A DNA stretch of 64,000 bases from Faecalibacter rhinopitheci (GTDB lineage Bacteria > Bacteroidota > Bacteroidia > Flavobacteriales > Weeksellaceae), in NCBI RefSeq assembly GCF_015234135.1, contig NZ_JADGIK010000005.1:62001-126000 (forward strand), given 5' to 3'. Numbering within the stretch: position 1 is the first letter of the stretch; every line of letters starts with the position of its first letter. This document shows positions 12,193 through 21,612 of the stretch, one piece after another. The translations under genes were made by a program, and so were the position numbers. The notes beneath the pieces were generated by a model. That model was not told where the DNA came from and ran no database searches. It saw only the letters and a list, made by a program, of their open reading frames with translations.

Positions 12193-13821
12193 ATGGATTT
12201 AACATTCAATAAAAGAGAAGATTACAATAAATTGCAACTGTCTAAATTAAGAAATAAATTAAATGAGGTTTATTTAGGCGGTGGAAAAAAAAGAATTGAA
12301 GCACACAAAAATAAAGGCAAATTAACTGCAAGAGAAAGAATTGATTATCTATTAGATGATAATAAACCATCTATAGAAATTGGAGCTTTGGTTGGAGATG
12401 AAATGTACCAAGAACACGGCGGATGTCCTTCGGGAGGCGTAGTAATAAAAATTGGTTATGTTTCTGGTAAGCAATGTATAGTAGTAGCAAATGACGCAAC
12501 TGTAAAAGCTGGTGCTTGGTTCCCAATAACTGGGAAGAAAAACTTAAGAGCACAAGAAATTGCAATGGAAAATAAATTGCCTATTATTTATTTAGTAGAT
12601 AGTGCCGGTGTTTATCTACCTATGCAAGATGAAATTTTCCCTGATAAAGAACATTTTGGACGTATTTTTCGTAATAATGCCATTATGTCTTCTATGGGAA
12701 TCACTCAAATAGCTGCTGTTATGGGAAGTTGTGTAGCTGGTGGAGCTTATTTACCAATAATGAGTGATGAAGCGCTAATAGTAGATAAAACTGGCTCTAT
12801 ATTTTTAGCAGGAAGTTATCTAGTAAAAGCTGCTATTGGAGAAGATATTGATAACGAAACACTTGGTGGTGCAACTACACATTGTGAAATTTCTGGTGTT
12901 ACGGATTATAAAGCAAAAGACGACCAAGATTGCCTGAATAGAATTAAATCAGTTATGTCTAAAATTGGAGATTATGATAAAGCTGGATTTAATAGAATAG
13001 AATCATCAAAACCATCTTTGGATGAAAAAGAAATTTACGGCATTTTACCTATTTCCAGAGCTGAACAATATGATATGTATGAAATTATCAAACGTTTGGT
13101 TGATAACTCAGAATTTGATGAATATAAAGCAGATTATGGTAAAACAATAATAACTGCATATGCACGTATCGACGGATGGGCTGTTGGGATTGTTGCTAAT
13201 CAACGAAAAATTGTAAAGTCCGTAAAAGACGGAATGCAGTTTGGTGGTGTAATTTACTCTGATTCTGCTGATAAAGCTACCCGATTTATTGCTAATTGTA
13301 ACCAAAAGAAAATTCCTTTAGTATTTTTACAAGACGTAACAGGATTTATGGTAGGTTCAAAATCCGAACATGGAGGAATTATAAAAGATGGTGCGAAAAT
13401 GGTAAATGCAGTTTCTAACTCGGTAGTTCCAAAGTTCACAATAGTAATCGGAAATTCATATGGAGCTGGTAATTATGCGATGTGTGGAAAAGCTTACGAC
13501 CCAAGACTAATTGCTGCTTGGCCTTCTGCTCAATTAGCAGTTATGGGAGGAGAACAGGCTGCTAAAGTTCTTTTACAAATTCAGGAAGCAACTTTAAAAA
13601 GTAAAGGAGTAGAAATTGATGAGGTTAAAAAAGAAGAACTTCTTAAAGAGATTACAGATAAATACACTGCACAAACTAGTCCCTATTATGCTGCATCTAG
13701 ATTATGGACTGATGGTATAATTGATCCACTAGATACGCGTAAATGGATTTCATTAGGTATTGAGGCTGCAGATCATGCTCCTATTGAGAAACAGTTTAAC
13801 TTAGGTGTGATACAAGTTTAA
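12193..13821 (+). CDS. Acyl-CoA carboxylase, carboxyltransferase (beta) subunit
   Basis: Transfers carboxyl from biotin to an acyl-CoA. The 542-residue protein has both crotonase-like carboxyltransferase halves: the N-terminal half with KLTARERIDYLLD and VVANDATVKAGAW and the oxyanion region GSCVAGGAYLPIMSD; the C-terminal half with VGSKSEHGGIIKDGAKM and IGNSYGAGNYAMCG. The N-terminal pattern is closest to methylcrotonyl-CoA carboxylase-type subunits, but propionyl- or geranyl-CoA cannot be excluded. No biotin carboxylase or biotin carrier gene is adjacent, so the partner must be encoded elsewhere. It ends in a terminator that also faces polysaccharide locus 1. Confidence 0.93.
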   Translation: MDLTFNKREDYNKLQLSKLRNKLNEVYLGGGKKRIEAHKNKGKLTARERIDYLLDDNKPSIEIGALVGDEMYQEHGGCPSGGVVIKIGYVSGKQCIVVANDATVKAGAWFPITGKKNLRAQEIAMENKLPIIYLVDSAGVYLPMQDEIFPDKEHFGRIFRNNAIMSSMGITQIAAVMGSCVAGGAYLPIMSDEALIVDKTGSIFLAGSYLVKAAIGEDIDNETLGGATTHCEISGVTDYKAKDDQDCLNRIKSVMSKIGDYDKAGFNRIESSKPSLDEKEIYGILPISRAEQYDMYEIIKRLVDNSEFDEYKADYGKTIITAYARIDGWAVGIVANQRKIVKSVKDGMQFGGVIYSDSADKATRFIANCNQKKIPLVFLQDVTGFMVGSKSEHGGIIKDGAKMVNAVSNSVVPKFTIVIGNSYGAGNYAMCGKAYDPRLIAAWPSAQLAVMGGEQAAKVLLQIQEATLKSKGVEIDEVKKEELLKEITDKYTAQTSPYYAASRLWTDGIIDPLDTRKWISLGIEAADHAPIEKQFNLGVIQV

Positions 13822-13840
13822 TATAACTTATAAATAACTA

Positions 13841-13875
13841 AAAAGGAGAGTTCGATTTAAGAGCTCTCCTTTTTT
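13841..13875. terminator. Terminator between acyl-CoA carboxylase and polysaccharide locus 1
   Basis: AAAAGGAGAG (13841-13850) pairs with CTCTCCTTTT (13864-13873) around a 13-base loop, with A and T runs on both sides. It serves both converging transcripts. Confidence 0.8.
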
Positions 13876-14443
13876 ATATTACAGTTTTAATGATATAATT
13901 TATATCTTTCTTAAAACTCCAATTTTTTACATATTCTATATTTATTTTCACCTTATCTGGCCACAAAACGTTATCGTTATACCAAATTGGATTATCTACT
14001 TTCGAAAGTATTTCTTCTTCCTTTCTATACTTTAACTGTGCTGGCCCTGTAATTCCAGGCTTTACTTGTAGCATCAAGCGATCTTCTCCCTTTAGTATAT
14101 CTGCATATCCTTCCACATCGGGCCGAGGTCCTACAAAGCTCATTTCCCCTTTCAATATATTAATAAGCTGAGGTAGTTCATCTAATTTATAATCCCTAAA
14201 AAACTGTCCAATTTTTGTAATTTCGTGAGATGAAGTAGTAATTGTATCTTTTTGTATTCCTCTCATTGTTCTAATTTTATAAATTAAAAAAACTTTACCA
14301 CACTTACCTACTCTTCTTTGCTTAAAAAGGCCAAAATCTTTTGTATCTAAAGTCGAAATAAAAATCATACAAATGATTAATCCTACTAATAAAATTAGTA
14401 GGATTAATGCCATTATATAATCAAATATACTCTTTATTAACAT
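13874..14443 (-). CDS. Monotopic sugar-phosphate transferase (bacterial sugar transferase family)
   Basis: Initiating phosphoglycosyl transferase of the PglC/WcaJ-core type: moves a sugar-1-phosphate from a nucleotide sugar to undecaprenyl phosphate. At 189 residues it is the minimal catalytic form, without the extra N-terminal helices of WcaJ. Visible are the N-terminal re-entrant hydrophobic helix (about 8-30), RRVGKCGKVF, KIRTM, the catalytic DE dyad in KLDELPQLINIL, and FVGPRPDVE followed by PGITGPAQL. It is the last gene of locus 1, one base after the BY-kinase stop. A WecA-like transferase is also in the locus, so which one starts the glycan is open. Confidence 0.92.
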   Translation of the reverse strand: MLIKSIFDYIMALILLILLVGLIICMIFISTLDTKDFGLFKQRRVGKCGKVFLIYKIRTMRGIQKDTITTSSHEITKIGQFFRDYKLDELPQLINILKGEMSFVGPRPDVEGYADILKGEDRLMLQVKPGITGPAQLKYRKEEEILSKVDNPIWYNDNVLWPDKVKINIEYVKNWSFKKDINYIIKTVI

Positions 14444-14444
14444 A

Positions 14445-16892
14445 TTAGAAGAAACGTTCTTTAATTCTAAAAAATAAACGTTTAACCTTTCCTTTCAGTG
14501 AATCATCAAAAATTTGGTCTTCATCAAAATACCCATAACCGTACCCATATCCATAACCGTATCCATAACCGTATCCAGCTCGAACTTTGAATCCGTTAAT
14601 GATAACACCAACATTTTTTATTTCTCCTTCGTCATATTTATTAGAAATAGTATTTATAAAATTCTTTTCAGAATAATTATATCTCGTAATATATAATGTA
14701 CAGTCTGCATACTTCATCAAATCATAAGAATCAGCTACAAGCCCAATTGGTGGAGAATCTATAACAATAAAATCATATCTATCTTTAAGTTCTCTAAAGA
14801 ACTCATCCATATGTTTACTTAAAATTAATTCAGAAGGATTTGGTGGTATTGGACCTGCTGTGATAATATCTAAATTAGGTAAAACTGTATTTTGAATAAT
14901 ATCTTCTAATTTCGCATTTCCTGTAATATAATTTGTAACTCCTAACTTGTTACTGATTTTAAAATCATCAAATATTTTAGGTTTACGCAAATCCATCCCA
15001 ATCAAAATAGCTTTCTTATCAGTAGAACCTAATACAGTTGACAAGTTCATCGATGTAAAAGTTTTTCCTTCACCACCAATAAATGACGTCATTAAAATCG
15101 TTTTATTAGTTGGATGTAAAGGCTCATCTCTATACAAAAACTTAAGATTTGATCGTATAGCTCTAAAAGATTCTGATAAACCTGATTTTGGACTATTTAA
15201 AACAATTAATGCGGAATTATCCCCCAAATCACCAACTGTACCAACTAAAGGAATATGAGTTCTGGAAGTAATATCTTTAATCGTTTTAACTTTAAAATCA
15301 AGTAATTCTTTAATTACGACATATAACAAAGGAAGAACCAATCCTATTGCTAAAGCAATTAGGTAATTCTTTTTCGTATCCGGACCAATTGGTGCCTGGT
15401 TTAGATTTTTTGCTGGATCTATAATCGTAATATCAGAGATATTAGAAGCTAATGTTAGCCCTGTAGCATTTAATTGAGAAATTAAGCTAGAATATAAATT
15501 ATTATTCATTTCAAAAGCACGGTTAGCTTCTAAAAACTCAATTTCTTGAAAAGGCAATTCTTCAACTTTAAATTCAATTTCTTGAATTTTAGCATTTACT
15601 TGTGCTAAATCAGTATTTAATTTTGTAATATGTGCATTAACAATGTTATCTATAGCTAATCTTGCTTCAGCTATTTTTTGATCTATATTTCTGATCTCTG
15701 TGGTATTCTTTTGGAATTGTTTAAGTAATTCTAATTTTTGATTTTCTAAAGCTTCTAATTTACTTACATTCGACATGAAAAAAGAAACATCTAATCCTGC
15801 AATGTTTAATGCGATTAAATTATTAATACTAGAATTTGATTTTGGAGTTAATGTGCGCAAAGCACTAATTCTCTCCTCTAACATTAATTTTTCCTTATCA
15901 TATTGAGTTAAACTAGAAAGAATTTGAGATTTTTTAGCATCAAAATTATAGATACCGTTTTTCTTTTGTAATTCTTGTAAATTAGCTGTTGCACTATCCA
16001 GCTTAAATCTTATACGCTTTATTTGTTCAGTTAAATATGTCCTAGTTTTAATAGACGTAATATTTTTCTCAGCTAATTCAGTTTCAATTAAAACACCAAT
16101 CGACTTATTTAATAAATCTACAGACTCATTTAAACTCTTTGAATTTTTTGAAACAGAAATAATACTTGCAATTTTTGAAGCCTGAACGACATTAAAATTT
16201 TGCATAACTCTTCTAGTTGCTTCTGGCATAGAAACAAGCATAAAGCTGTATTTATTTGTATCAAAATGTTTTAAATTCTTTTTTACTCTAAACTTATAAT
16301 TTTTAGTTTCTATCCACTGATTGTAGACACCTTGAGAAGGTAAAGAAAGTTTTGCATTCGAAATTATACTATCGTTCATATAATTATACAGCTTTCCGTC
16401 TTCGTTCAAAACTTTTATTTTAAACTTAGTAGCAGAAAGATTTTCAATAGAAATTTCAGATCTAATAATTTGATTATGAGCAGTATCAATTTCAATTGTA
16501 AAAGGTGCATCTAATTTATAAATATCAGATTTTTTAATTTTTCCCTCTTCATAATAAAATATGAATGAAGATGTTTTCTTAACCACTTTTTCATTATGAA
16601 CACGGGAAGATAAAGTATAAGATAATGCATCTACTTTATTACTATTTCCACCCCATATAAAGTTGATAGAATTGTTAGCTGTAGAATTATTAGCAGAATT
16701 ACTTGAAATTTTAAAAGTCGTAGATGCGCTATATATTTTATCAAATTTCCAATTGTTTAGATAATAGGCAATAAGTAAACAAATTATTGTTGATAATATA
16801 TATAAAGGCCATGCTGAGATTAATCGAGGTATTAACCTTTCAATATCAATGATATCTCCTTTCTTTTGTTGTTTTTTAGTTTGATTATCCAT
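14445..16892 (-). CDS. Polysaccharide co-polymerase/BY-kinase (Wzc-like) with Gly-Tyr tail
   Basis: Inner-membrane chain-length and export regulator fused to a bacterial tyrosine kinase. The 815 residues have a first helix at about 28-46, a large periplasmic region with Wzz features and coiled-coil stretches (about 270-490), a second helix near 510-530, and a C-terminal kinase. The kinase has Walker A GGEGKTF near residue 606, Walker A' ILIGMDLRKP and Walker B FIVIDSPP. The tail holds eight alternating Gly-Tyr pairs, then an acidic and a basic segment; such tyrosine clusters are autophosphorylated in the family. The tail is encoded by a DNA tandem repeat. It overlaps the wza-like start by one base. 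No Wzb-type phosphatase gene was seen. Confidence 0.95.
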   Translation of the reverse strand: MDNQTKKQQKKGDIIDIERLIPRLISAWPLYILSTIICLLIAYYLNNWKFDKIYSASTTFKISSNSANNSTANNSINFIWGGNSNKVDALSYTLSSRVHNEKVVKKTSSFIFYYEEGKIKKSDIYKLDAPFTIEIDTAHNQIIRSEISIENLSATKFKIKVLNEDGKLYNYMNDSIISNAKLSLPSQGVYNQWIETKNYKFRVKKNLKHFDTNKYSFMLVSMPEATRRVMQNFNVVQASKIASIISVSKNSKSLNESVDLLNKSIGVLIETELAEKNITSIKTRTYLTEQIKRIRFKLDSATANLQELQKKNGIYNFDAKKSQILSSLTQYDKEKLMLEERISALRTLTPKSNSSINNLIALNIAGLDVSFFMSNVSKLEALENQKLELLKQFQKNTTEIRNIDQKIAEARLAIDNIVNAHITKLNTDLAQVNAKIQEIEFKVEELPFQEIEFLEANRAFEMNNNLYSSLISQLNATGLTLASNISDITIIDPAKNLNQAPIGPDTKKNYLIALAIGLVLPLLYVVIKELLDFKVKTIKDITSRTHIPLVGTVGDLGDNSALIVLNSPKSGLSESFRAIRSNLKFLYRDEPLHPTNKTILMTSFIGGEGKTFTSMNLSTVLGSTDKKAILIGMDLRKPKIFDDFKISNKLGVTNYITGNAKLEDIIQNTVLPNLDIITAGPIPPNPSELILSKHMDEFFRELKDRYDFIVIDSPPIGLVADSYDLMKYADCTLYITRYNYSEKNFINTISNKYDEGEIKNVGVIINGFKVRAGYGYGYGYGYGYGYGYFDEDQIFDDSLKGKVKRLFFRIKERFF
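14531..14578 (-). repeat. Tandem repeat encoding the (Gly-Tyr)8 tail
   Basis: Units close to CCATAACCGTAT (plus strand) repeat with small changes and encode alternating Gly and Tyr. Each loss or gain of six bases stays in frame and changes the tyrosine count by one. Confidence 0.8.
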
Positions 16893-17680
16893 TAAAAGCG
16901 ATCAAAAAATAAATACACACCTAAGATTGTTCCTAACACTCCCATAACCGTAGTTACAACAGATAACGGATTAAGTCCTACACCCCATACTTTCTCTTTA
17001 CGAGGATTAACAACAATGATATCATTATTCTGAATCCAATAATATTCTGAATTCATGATTGATTCTTTGGTTAAATCTACATTTACTTGTTTAGACCCAT
17101 CTGGAGTTGTACGAATAATTCGTACATTTTTTAAATCAGCATAGATATTATTATTACCAGTTCTTGCAAAAGCTTCGATAATGGTCATATCTTTTTTATT
17201 TGCTCTAAAAACACCGTTATTAGTTTCTCCGACAATTGTATACTCGATACCTGCTAAATTAACATCTATATAAGTACCTTCTGGTGTATATATTTTATAG
17301 AATTCACCTTCAATTTTTTCTCTAGCTTGTTTTATAGTTAAACCTTCAACTTCAATTTTACCAATCCTCGGTAATTCAATTTTACCATCTTCTCTTACCA
17401 TAACACCTTGATTTTGATTTTGAGAGAAAGTTCTATTTCCTGAAGTAGTAAAATCACTTAAAATACCTAAAGTTGATGGGTTGACAGAAGAAACATTTAT
17501 CAATAACATATCATTTTTTTGAATATAGTATTCTGGAATATTATATTCAATCATTCCTTTACTATCCAACTTTAAATTTGAATCTGGCTGAATTAATTGT
17601 ACATCTTTTAGAGATATACAAGATGTAATCATTGATATGATAAATAATATGAATGTCTTATTTAATATTTTTTCCATCAT
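16892..17680 (-). CDS. Polysaccharide export lipoprotein (Wza-like)
   Basis: Outer-membrane polysaccharide export channel subunit of 262 residues. The signal peptide ends in ITSC with lipid-Cys21. The export domain starts near YYIQKNDMLLINVSS (about 50-150) and contains DGKIELPRIGKIEVEGLT; an SLBB-type beta-grasp domain follows (about 155-230). The C-terminus has a hydrophobic segment (about 235-258) ending in FFDRF. The gene lies between the WecA-like gene (4-base overlap) and the BY-kinase gene (1-base overlap), the usual Wza-Wzc pairing. This points to a Wzy-dependent capsule or exopolysaccharide. Confidence 0.93.
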   Translation of the reverse strand: MMEKILNKTFILFIISMITSCISLKDVQLIQPDSNLKLDSKGMIEYNIPEYYIQKNDMLLINVSSVNPSTLGILSDFTTSGNRTFSQNQNQGVMVREDGKIELPRIGKIEVEGLTIKQAREKIEGEFYKIYTPEGTYIDVNLAGIEYTIVGETNNGVFRANKKDMTIIEAFARTGNNNIYADLKNVRIIRTTPDGSKQVNVDLTKESIMNSEYYWIQNNDIIVVNPRKEKVWGVGLNPLSVVTTVMGVLGTILGVYLFFDRF

Positions 17681-18777
17681 GTTTTTTGGTTAGTGTTATT
17701 AATATAGGTAAGATATCTTAATAAGGCAACAAAGCTAATTGAAAGTAGTAAAAATATCAAAAAAAGTTTGTTGATTTCTAAATTTCTCAAATAATATCCT
17801 ATTATGACGAATACTATATTTATTATGACAATAATTATAGTAGTTTGTATATGTGTATATCCCAATTTTAAAATTTGATGATGCAAATGATTTTTGTCGG
17901 GCTTCAAAGGATGTTTCTTTTGTAAAACTCTTACAATAAAAACATTTAATGTATCTATAACCGGAATGGCAAAAATAAATAATAATAGTACTGGAGCAGT
18001 AACTATACTATAAGATGGCAATCCTGCTATGTACAAAAATCGAATAGCCATAAAAGTTAATATAAAACCTATTACCATAGATCCAGTATCACCCATGAAG
18101 ATTTTGAATCTTTCAGACAAATTATATTTTAGAAATCCAACCAATACTGCTACAATTGATATTGCTAATATTCCTATGCTATAATCAAAAATTCTATAAA
18201 ATATAAAAATAAAAGCTAGTGAAATTACTATACCAACACCTGATGCTAATCCATCAATTCCGTCAATTAGGTTGTATGCATTAATTAAAACAATAAAAAC
18301 TATATATGTAATTATAACACCTACCCAATAATTCAGTTCATAAATTCCAAAAAGTCCATAAAAAGAATTAATCATTATTCCTGACCCAAAAATAATTAAT
18401 GTAGTACTTATTAATTGAGCATAAAGTTTTTTATCCGGAGCTACTACTAATAGATCATCCATTAGACCCACGAAAAATAATATTGTAATGGCTGATAAAA
18501 AGAAGGCATAATTAGCTCCTAATTCTGTTGCAAAAATAGAAGTGGATACAACTATCCCAAAAAAAAGTGCTACACCTCCCAAGGTTGGTACCTTGTTCAC
18601 ATGTGAGCTCCTTGCCTCAGGTACATCCATCAATCCTTTTTTGAAAGATATTCTTATAATCTTTGGGATAGATATGATTGTTATAAAAAAAGCAAATGAA
18701 AAAGCTCCGATTATATTAATATATACAGGAGAAATACTAAGTTGATATAAGAAATCTAAAAGTCTAAAGTTTTCCAT
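17677..18777 (-). CDS. WecA/MraY-like undecaprenyl-phosphate sugar-1-phosphate transferase
   Basis: Polytopic initiating transferase that would place GlcNAc-1-P (or a related sugar phosphate) on undecaprenyl phosphate. About ten hydrophobic helices. Diagnostic loops: VPTLGGVALFFG, FFVGLMDDLL (Asp pair), NAYNLIDGIDGLASG, IFMGDTGSM, and HPLKPDKNHLHHQIL, the His-rich loop of the WecA group. I prefer Met at 18777 (MENFRLL, 366 residues) over the ATG at 18792, which would extend the overlap with the upstream GT2 gene; both are possible. It stands together with a second initiating transferase in the same operon. Confidence 0.92.
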   Translation of the reverse strand: MENFRLLDFLYQLSISPVYINIIGAFSFAFFITIISIPKIIRISFKKGLMDVPEARSSHVNKVPTLGGVALFFGIVVSTSIFATELGANYAFFLSAITILFFVGLMDDLLVVAPDKKLYAQLISTTLIIFGSGIMINSFYGLFGIYELNYWVGVIITYIVFIVLINAYNLIDGIDGLASGVGIVISLAFIFIFYRIFDYSIGILAISIVAVLVGFLKYNLSERFKIFMGDTGSMVIGFILTFMAIRFLYIAGLPSYSIVTAPVLLLFIFAIPVIDTLNVFIVRVLQKKHPLKPDKNHLHHQILKLGYTHIQTTIIIVIINIVFVIIGYYLRNLEINKLFLIFLLLSISFVALLRYLTYINNTNQKT

Positions 18778-19513
18778 ATTTCTTAAGTCCATTTAAGCCC
18801 CAACTCAGTGTATAAAAACCTGATTTAAGTAAATTCATATTTAAATGTTTATAATACAAATTAAATTGCATTTTTGCTATAATTAGTTTATTTCGAGAAA
18901 CGGAATTATCTCTAATCCTATAAATTCCAAGCGGTTCAGTTATTGCTCGTGCGTATTTCACTTTCTGAAGCAATTCTATCCACATTGCATGATCTTCTCT
19001 CAGTTCGACAGATGGAAAATAAATCTTACCGATTCGCTTTGTATCGTAAACAGAAGTTAGCATAGGAATTGGACAATTATATAAAATTCTATTTTTATCA
19101 ATAAAATCTTCTGCTATAAAATCATCTAATATTTCTTCTAAATTCTCATTTACCCGCTTATAAGTTGAATAGACTAATTCTTCATTCTCAAATTTCAGAT
19201 AATTTACAGATTTTTCTAAAAAATCTTTCATCCAAATATCATCACTATCAATAAAAGTAATATATCTTCCCTGGGCTATATCTAATGCTTTATTCCTCGA
19301 TATGGCAGCTCCAGAATTTATTTTATTTATACTAAGATTAATACGTGTATCATTAAATGATTTAATTATATCCATTGATCTATCGGTAGAACAATCATCA
19401 ACAATAATCCATTCCCAATTAGTATAACTCTGATTTTTTATGGATTCATATGTTTCAGTAATATACTTTTCTGAGTTATAACAAGGTGTTATTATTGAAA
19501 CTAATTCTTCCAT
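18764..19513 (-). CDS. Glycosyltransferase family 2
   Basis: Cytoplasmic GT-A glycosyltransferase of 249 residues. It opens with VSIITPCYNSEKYI, has IIVDDCSTDRS and the metal-binding ITFIDSDDIW motif at about residue 90, and SVELREDHAMWIELL with the likely catalytic-base region after it. It is short, with no membrane helix, like the CPS GT2 enzymes of the WbyL type. It overlaps the polymerase gene upstream and the WecA-like gene downstream by a few bases, showing a tightly packed operon. Donor and acceptor cannot be read. Confidence 0.9.
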   Translation of the reverse strand: MEELVSIITPCYNSEKYITETYESIKNQSYTNWEWIIVDDCSTDRSMDIIKSFNDTRINLSINKINSGAAISRNKALDIAQGRYITFIDSDDIWMKDFLEKSVNYLKFENEELVYSTYKRVNENLEEILDDFIAEDFIDKNRILYNCPIPMLTSVYDTKRIGKIYFPSVELREDHAMWIELLQKVKYARAITEPLGIYRIRDNSVSRNKLIIAKMQFNLYYKHLNMNLLKSGFYTLSWGLNGLKKYGKL

Positions 19514-20616
19514 ATCCCATATATTGATTCATTACTAAAGAAGGTTTTATAATTTGCAAAATTAGATTTATGACCTTGTTTATATTGAAACCAAAAAATC
19601 AGAAAAATAGTATAAAATACAAAACTATAGTATAAAAGATTTCTTTTTAATTGATCTCCTGAAAATATATAAACTAATCTTGAAACTGTTAATCCTAAAA
19701 AAACAAGATAGTACCCTGGCAAACGTATTCCAAAAATACCTTTTCCTAAAAAGAAATATAAAACAATACCCATTAATAATAAATTTCTAAACATGCAATA
19801 CAGTTTATCATGTTCAGCATATTTATTATATATAATAATAGACATTGTTGTTAAAACCTTTACTATATCTCCTACTGCTATCGCGGATTCTGTATCTAAA
19901 TCTGATTGATAATCTGCAAATTTTTCTTGTCCAAAAGGCATAAACTCCATAATAACTTCTATTATAGAGGTTAATCCTAAATAATTACCTAAAATAGCTA
20001 CAGTTACAATCCATCCCATTAATAATTGATTGAATTTAACTCGTACAATCCAATAAGCTAAAATAAAAACAATACATGATTCATGAAATTGATAAGCTAT
20101 TACAATACATAGTATAAATTTTAGTAATTTCTTATCAATTATATATTTTATTGAATATAAAGTTATAGCACATGCCATACCTTGCCGAATATGTACATGT
20201 TCTTCAAACATAAATGTAGGTATGGCATACATAAATAAAGCTAGTGCAGGTAAACCAGTATATTTATATATCGTTAAAGATTTTAAGTAGAGTGAAATAA
20301 TAACTAACGTTAAAGATAGCATTCCAAAGCCAAAACCTATATCATTATAAATTTTATTAAAAACTATATAGCCAATCTCCATTGATTGATAATCACTATA
20401 TCGTTTTAAATCATTCCAATCAATAATATCAATATCCCTAAAAGCTCTGAAATAAGCTATCCAATCCGGACTAAGACCATAACCTAATCCAGCAGTTAGC
20501 ATCATTATCACAACAATTATTTTATACCATTGCTTACTTGTTTTTTCTCCTTTCGAAAATTCTAAAAAAGAAGTTATTACCAGTAATGTGAAAATTAAAT
20601 AATAAATAAAACTCAT
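19501..20616 (-). CDS. EpsG/Wzy-like polysaccharide polymerase
   Basis: Membrane protein of 371 residues with about ten to eleven helices, matching the EpsG family of repeat-unit polymerases. The family's features are present: a short first helix, then GLSPDWIAYFRAFRDI, the MEIGYIVFNKI segment, and FEEHVHIRQGMACAITLY with the conserved Arg/Gln/Gly before a helix. It would join lipid-linked repeat units in the periplasm, acting with the Wzc-like and Wza-like proteins. A Wzx flippase, normally needed to bring units to it, is not in this window. It overlaps the GT2 gene downstream by 13 bases. Confidence 0.85.
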   Translation of the reverse strand: MSFIYYLIFTLLVITSFLEFSKGEKTSKQWYKIIVVIMMLTAGLGYGLSPDWIAYFRAFRDIDIIDWNDLKRYSDYQSMEIGYIVFNKIYNDIGFGFGMLSLTLVIISLYLKSLTIYKYTGLPALALFMYAIPTFMFEEHVHIRQGMACAITLYSIKYIIDKKLLKFILCIVIAYQFHESCIVFILAYWIVRVKFNQLLMGWIVTVAILGNYLGLTSIIEVIMEFMPFGQEKFADYQSDLDTESAIAVGDIVKVLTTMSIIIYNKYAEHDKLYCMFRNLLLMGIVLYFFLGKGIFGIRLPGYYLVFLGLTVSRLVYIFSGDQLKRNLLYYSFVFYTIFLIFWFQYKQGHKSNFANYKTFFSNESIYGIWKN

Positions 20617-20622
20617 GTTAGT

Positions 20623-21612
20623 TTACAATTTTATTATGAGTTTAAGGTTAAATAATGAGATTGCATAAAAGATTTTCTTTTTGAACGGTAATGAAGATAA
20701 ATAATTATTTTCAAATCTTTTATAATTTCTAATTTCGGAATTTGACAGACCATTAGATTTTAAAAATTGAGATAATTCATCAACCATTTCTGCCTTTAAA
20801 AATTTATCTTTCACATACGCTACATATGCTAAATACGAATAGTAGCCTTGAATAATTTGAAAACGTTTCAATTCATTTAAATTGTTATTATATTGACTTT
20901 GCTTAAAATAATTTGTAATGTTTTCAATGGCAATAAACATATCCAATCCTTTTCGTGTATGCGTTTTTGTAATCGAATCTTGACGTTCAAAATATTTATA
21001 GAATGGTTGATTGATTTTCGAAATTATGATCGAGTCTATAACTAATTTTGGAATCAATTCGATATCTTCAAAATGAATTCCTTTTTGAAAGCGATGCTTT
21101 TCAAATAATGAGCGTTTGAATAATTTATTACATGCAAAACAACTCATTTCTCCAAATATCGTCAAATCATCATTTAGGATAATTTTTTCTGGTAATTGTG
21201 GTGATTGCCGTAAATCTCTAAACTCTTTTCCATTTTCATCAACTTTTACTAAATCACAAAAAACAATTTCAGATTGATGCTTTTGAGCTAAATCCATCAT
21301 TTTTTCAAACATTTTTGAATCGATATAATCGTCAGAATCAATAAACGCAATATATTCGCCTTTAGCCTGATCAATACCGACGTTTCTAGCATCGCTTAAT
21401 CCACCATTTTCTTTAATAATTGATACTATACGCTTATCTTTCTCAACATATTGATCAATGATTTGTTGTGAATTATCTTTCGAACCATCGTTCACTACTA
21501 ACAGCTCAAAATCACCAAACGTTTGATTCAATATAGAATCCAAACACTTCGGTAAATAAAGGGCTGTATTGTAAACCGGTACAATCACTGATATTTTTGG
21601 CGATGAATTCAT
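20623..21612 (-). CDS. Glycosyltransferase family 2
   Basis: GT-A enzyme of 329 residues. N-terminal domain: ISVIVPVYNTALYL, LLVVNDGSKDNS, NGGLSDARNVGID and the DXD-type motif YIAFIDSDDYI near residue 92. The C-terminal third is helical and basic with YYSYLAYVAYVK. No membrane segment. It abuts the GT4 gene upstream with no gap and ends 6 bases before the polymerase start. The codon usage of this gene and the next three looks less AT-biased than that of the polymerase, which may mean a separate origin. Confidence 0.92.
   Translation of the reverse strand: MNSSPKISVIVPVYNTALYLPKCLDSILNQTFGDFELLVVNDGSKDNSQQIIDQYVEKDKRIVSIIKENGGLSDARNVGIDQAKGEYIAFIDSDDYIDSKMFEKMMDLAQKHQSEIVFCDLVKVDENGKEFRDLRQSPQLPEKIILNDDLTIFGEMSCFACNKLFKRSLFEKHRFQKGIHFEDIELIPKLVIDSIIISKINQPFYKYFERQDSITKTHTRKGLDMFIAIENITNYFKQSQYNNNLNELKRFQIIQGYYSYLAYVAYVKDKFLKAEMVDELSQFLKSNGLSNSEIRNYKRFENNYLSSLPFKKKIFYAISLFNLKLIIKL

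Noticed and set aside
14514-14696. Open frame opposite the Gly-Tyr repeat (60 codons, Ile/Val/Ser/Thr repeats)
   Set aside because: It is a mirror of the tandem repeat in the BY-kinase gene, with no independent start signal or promoter.
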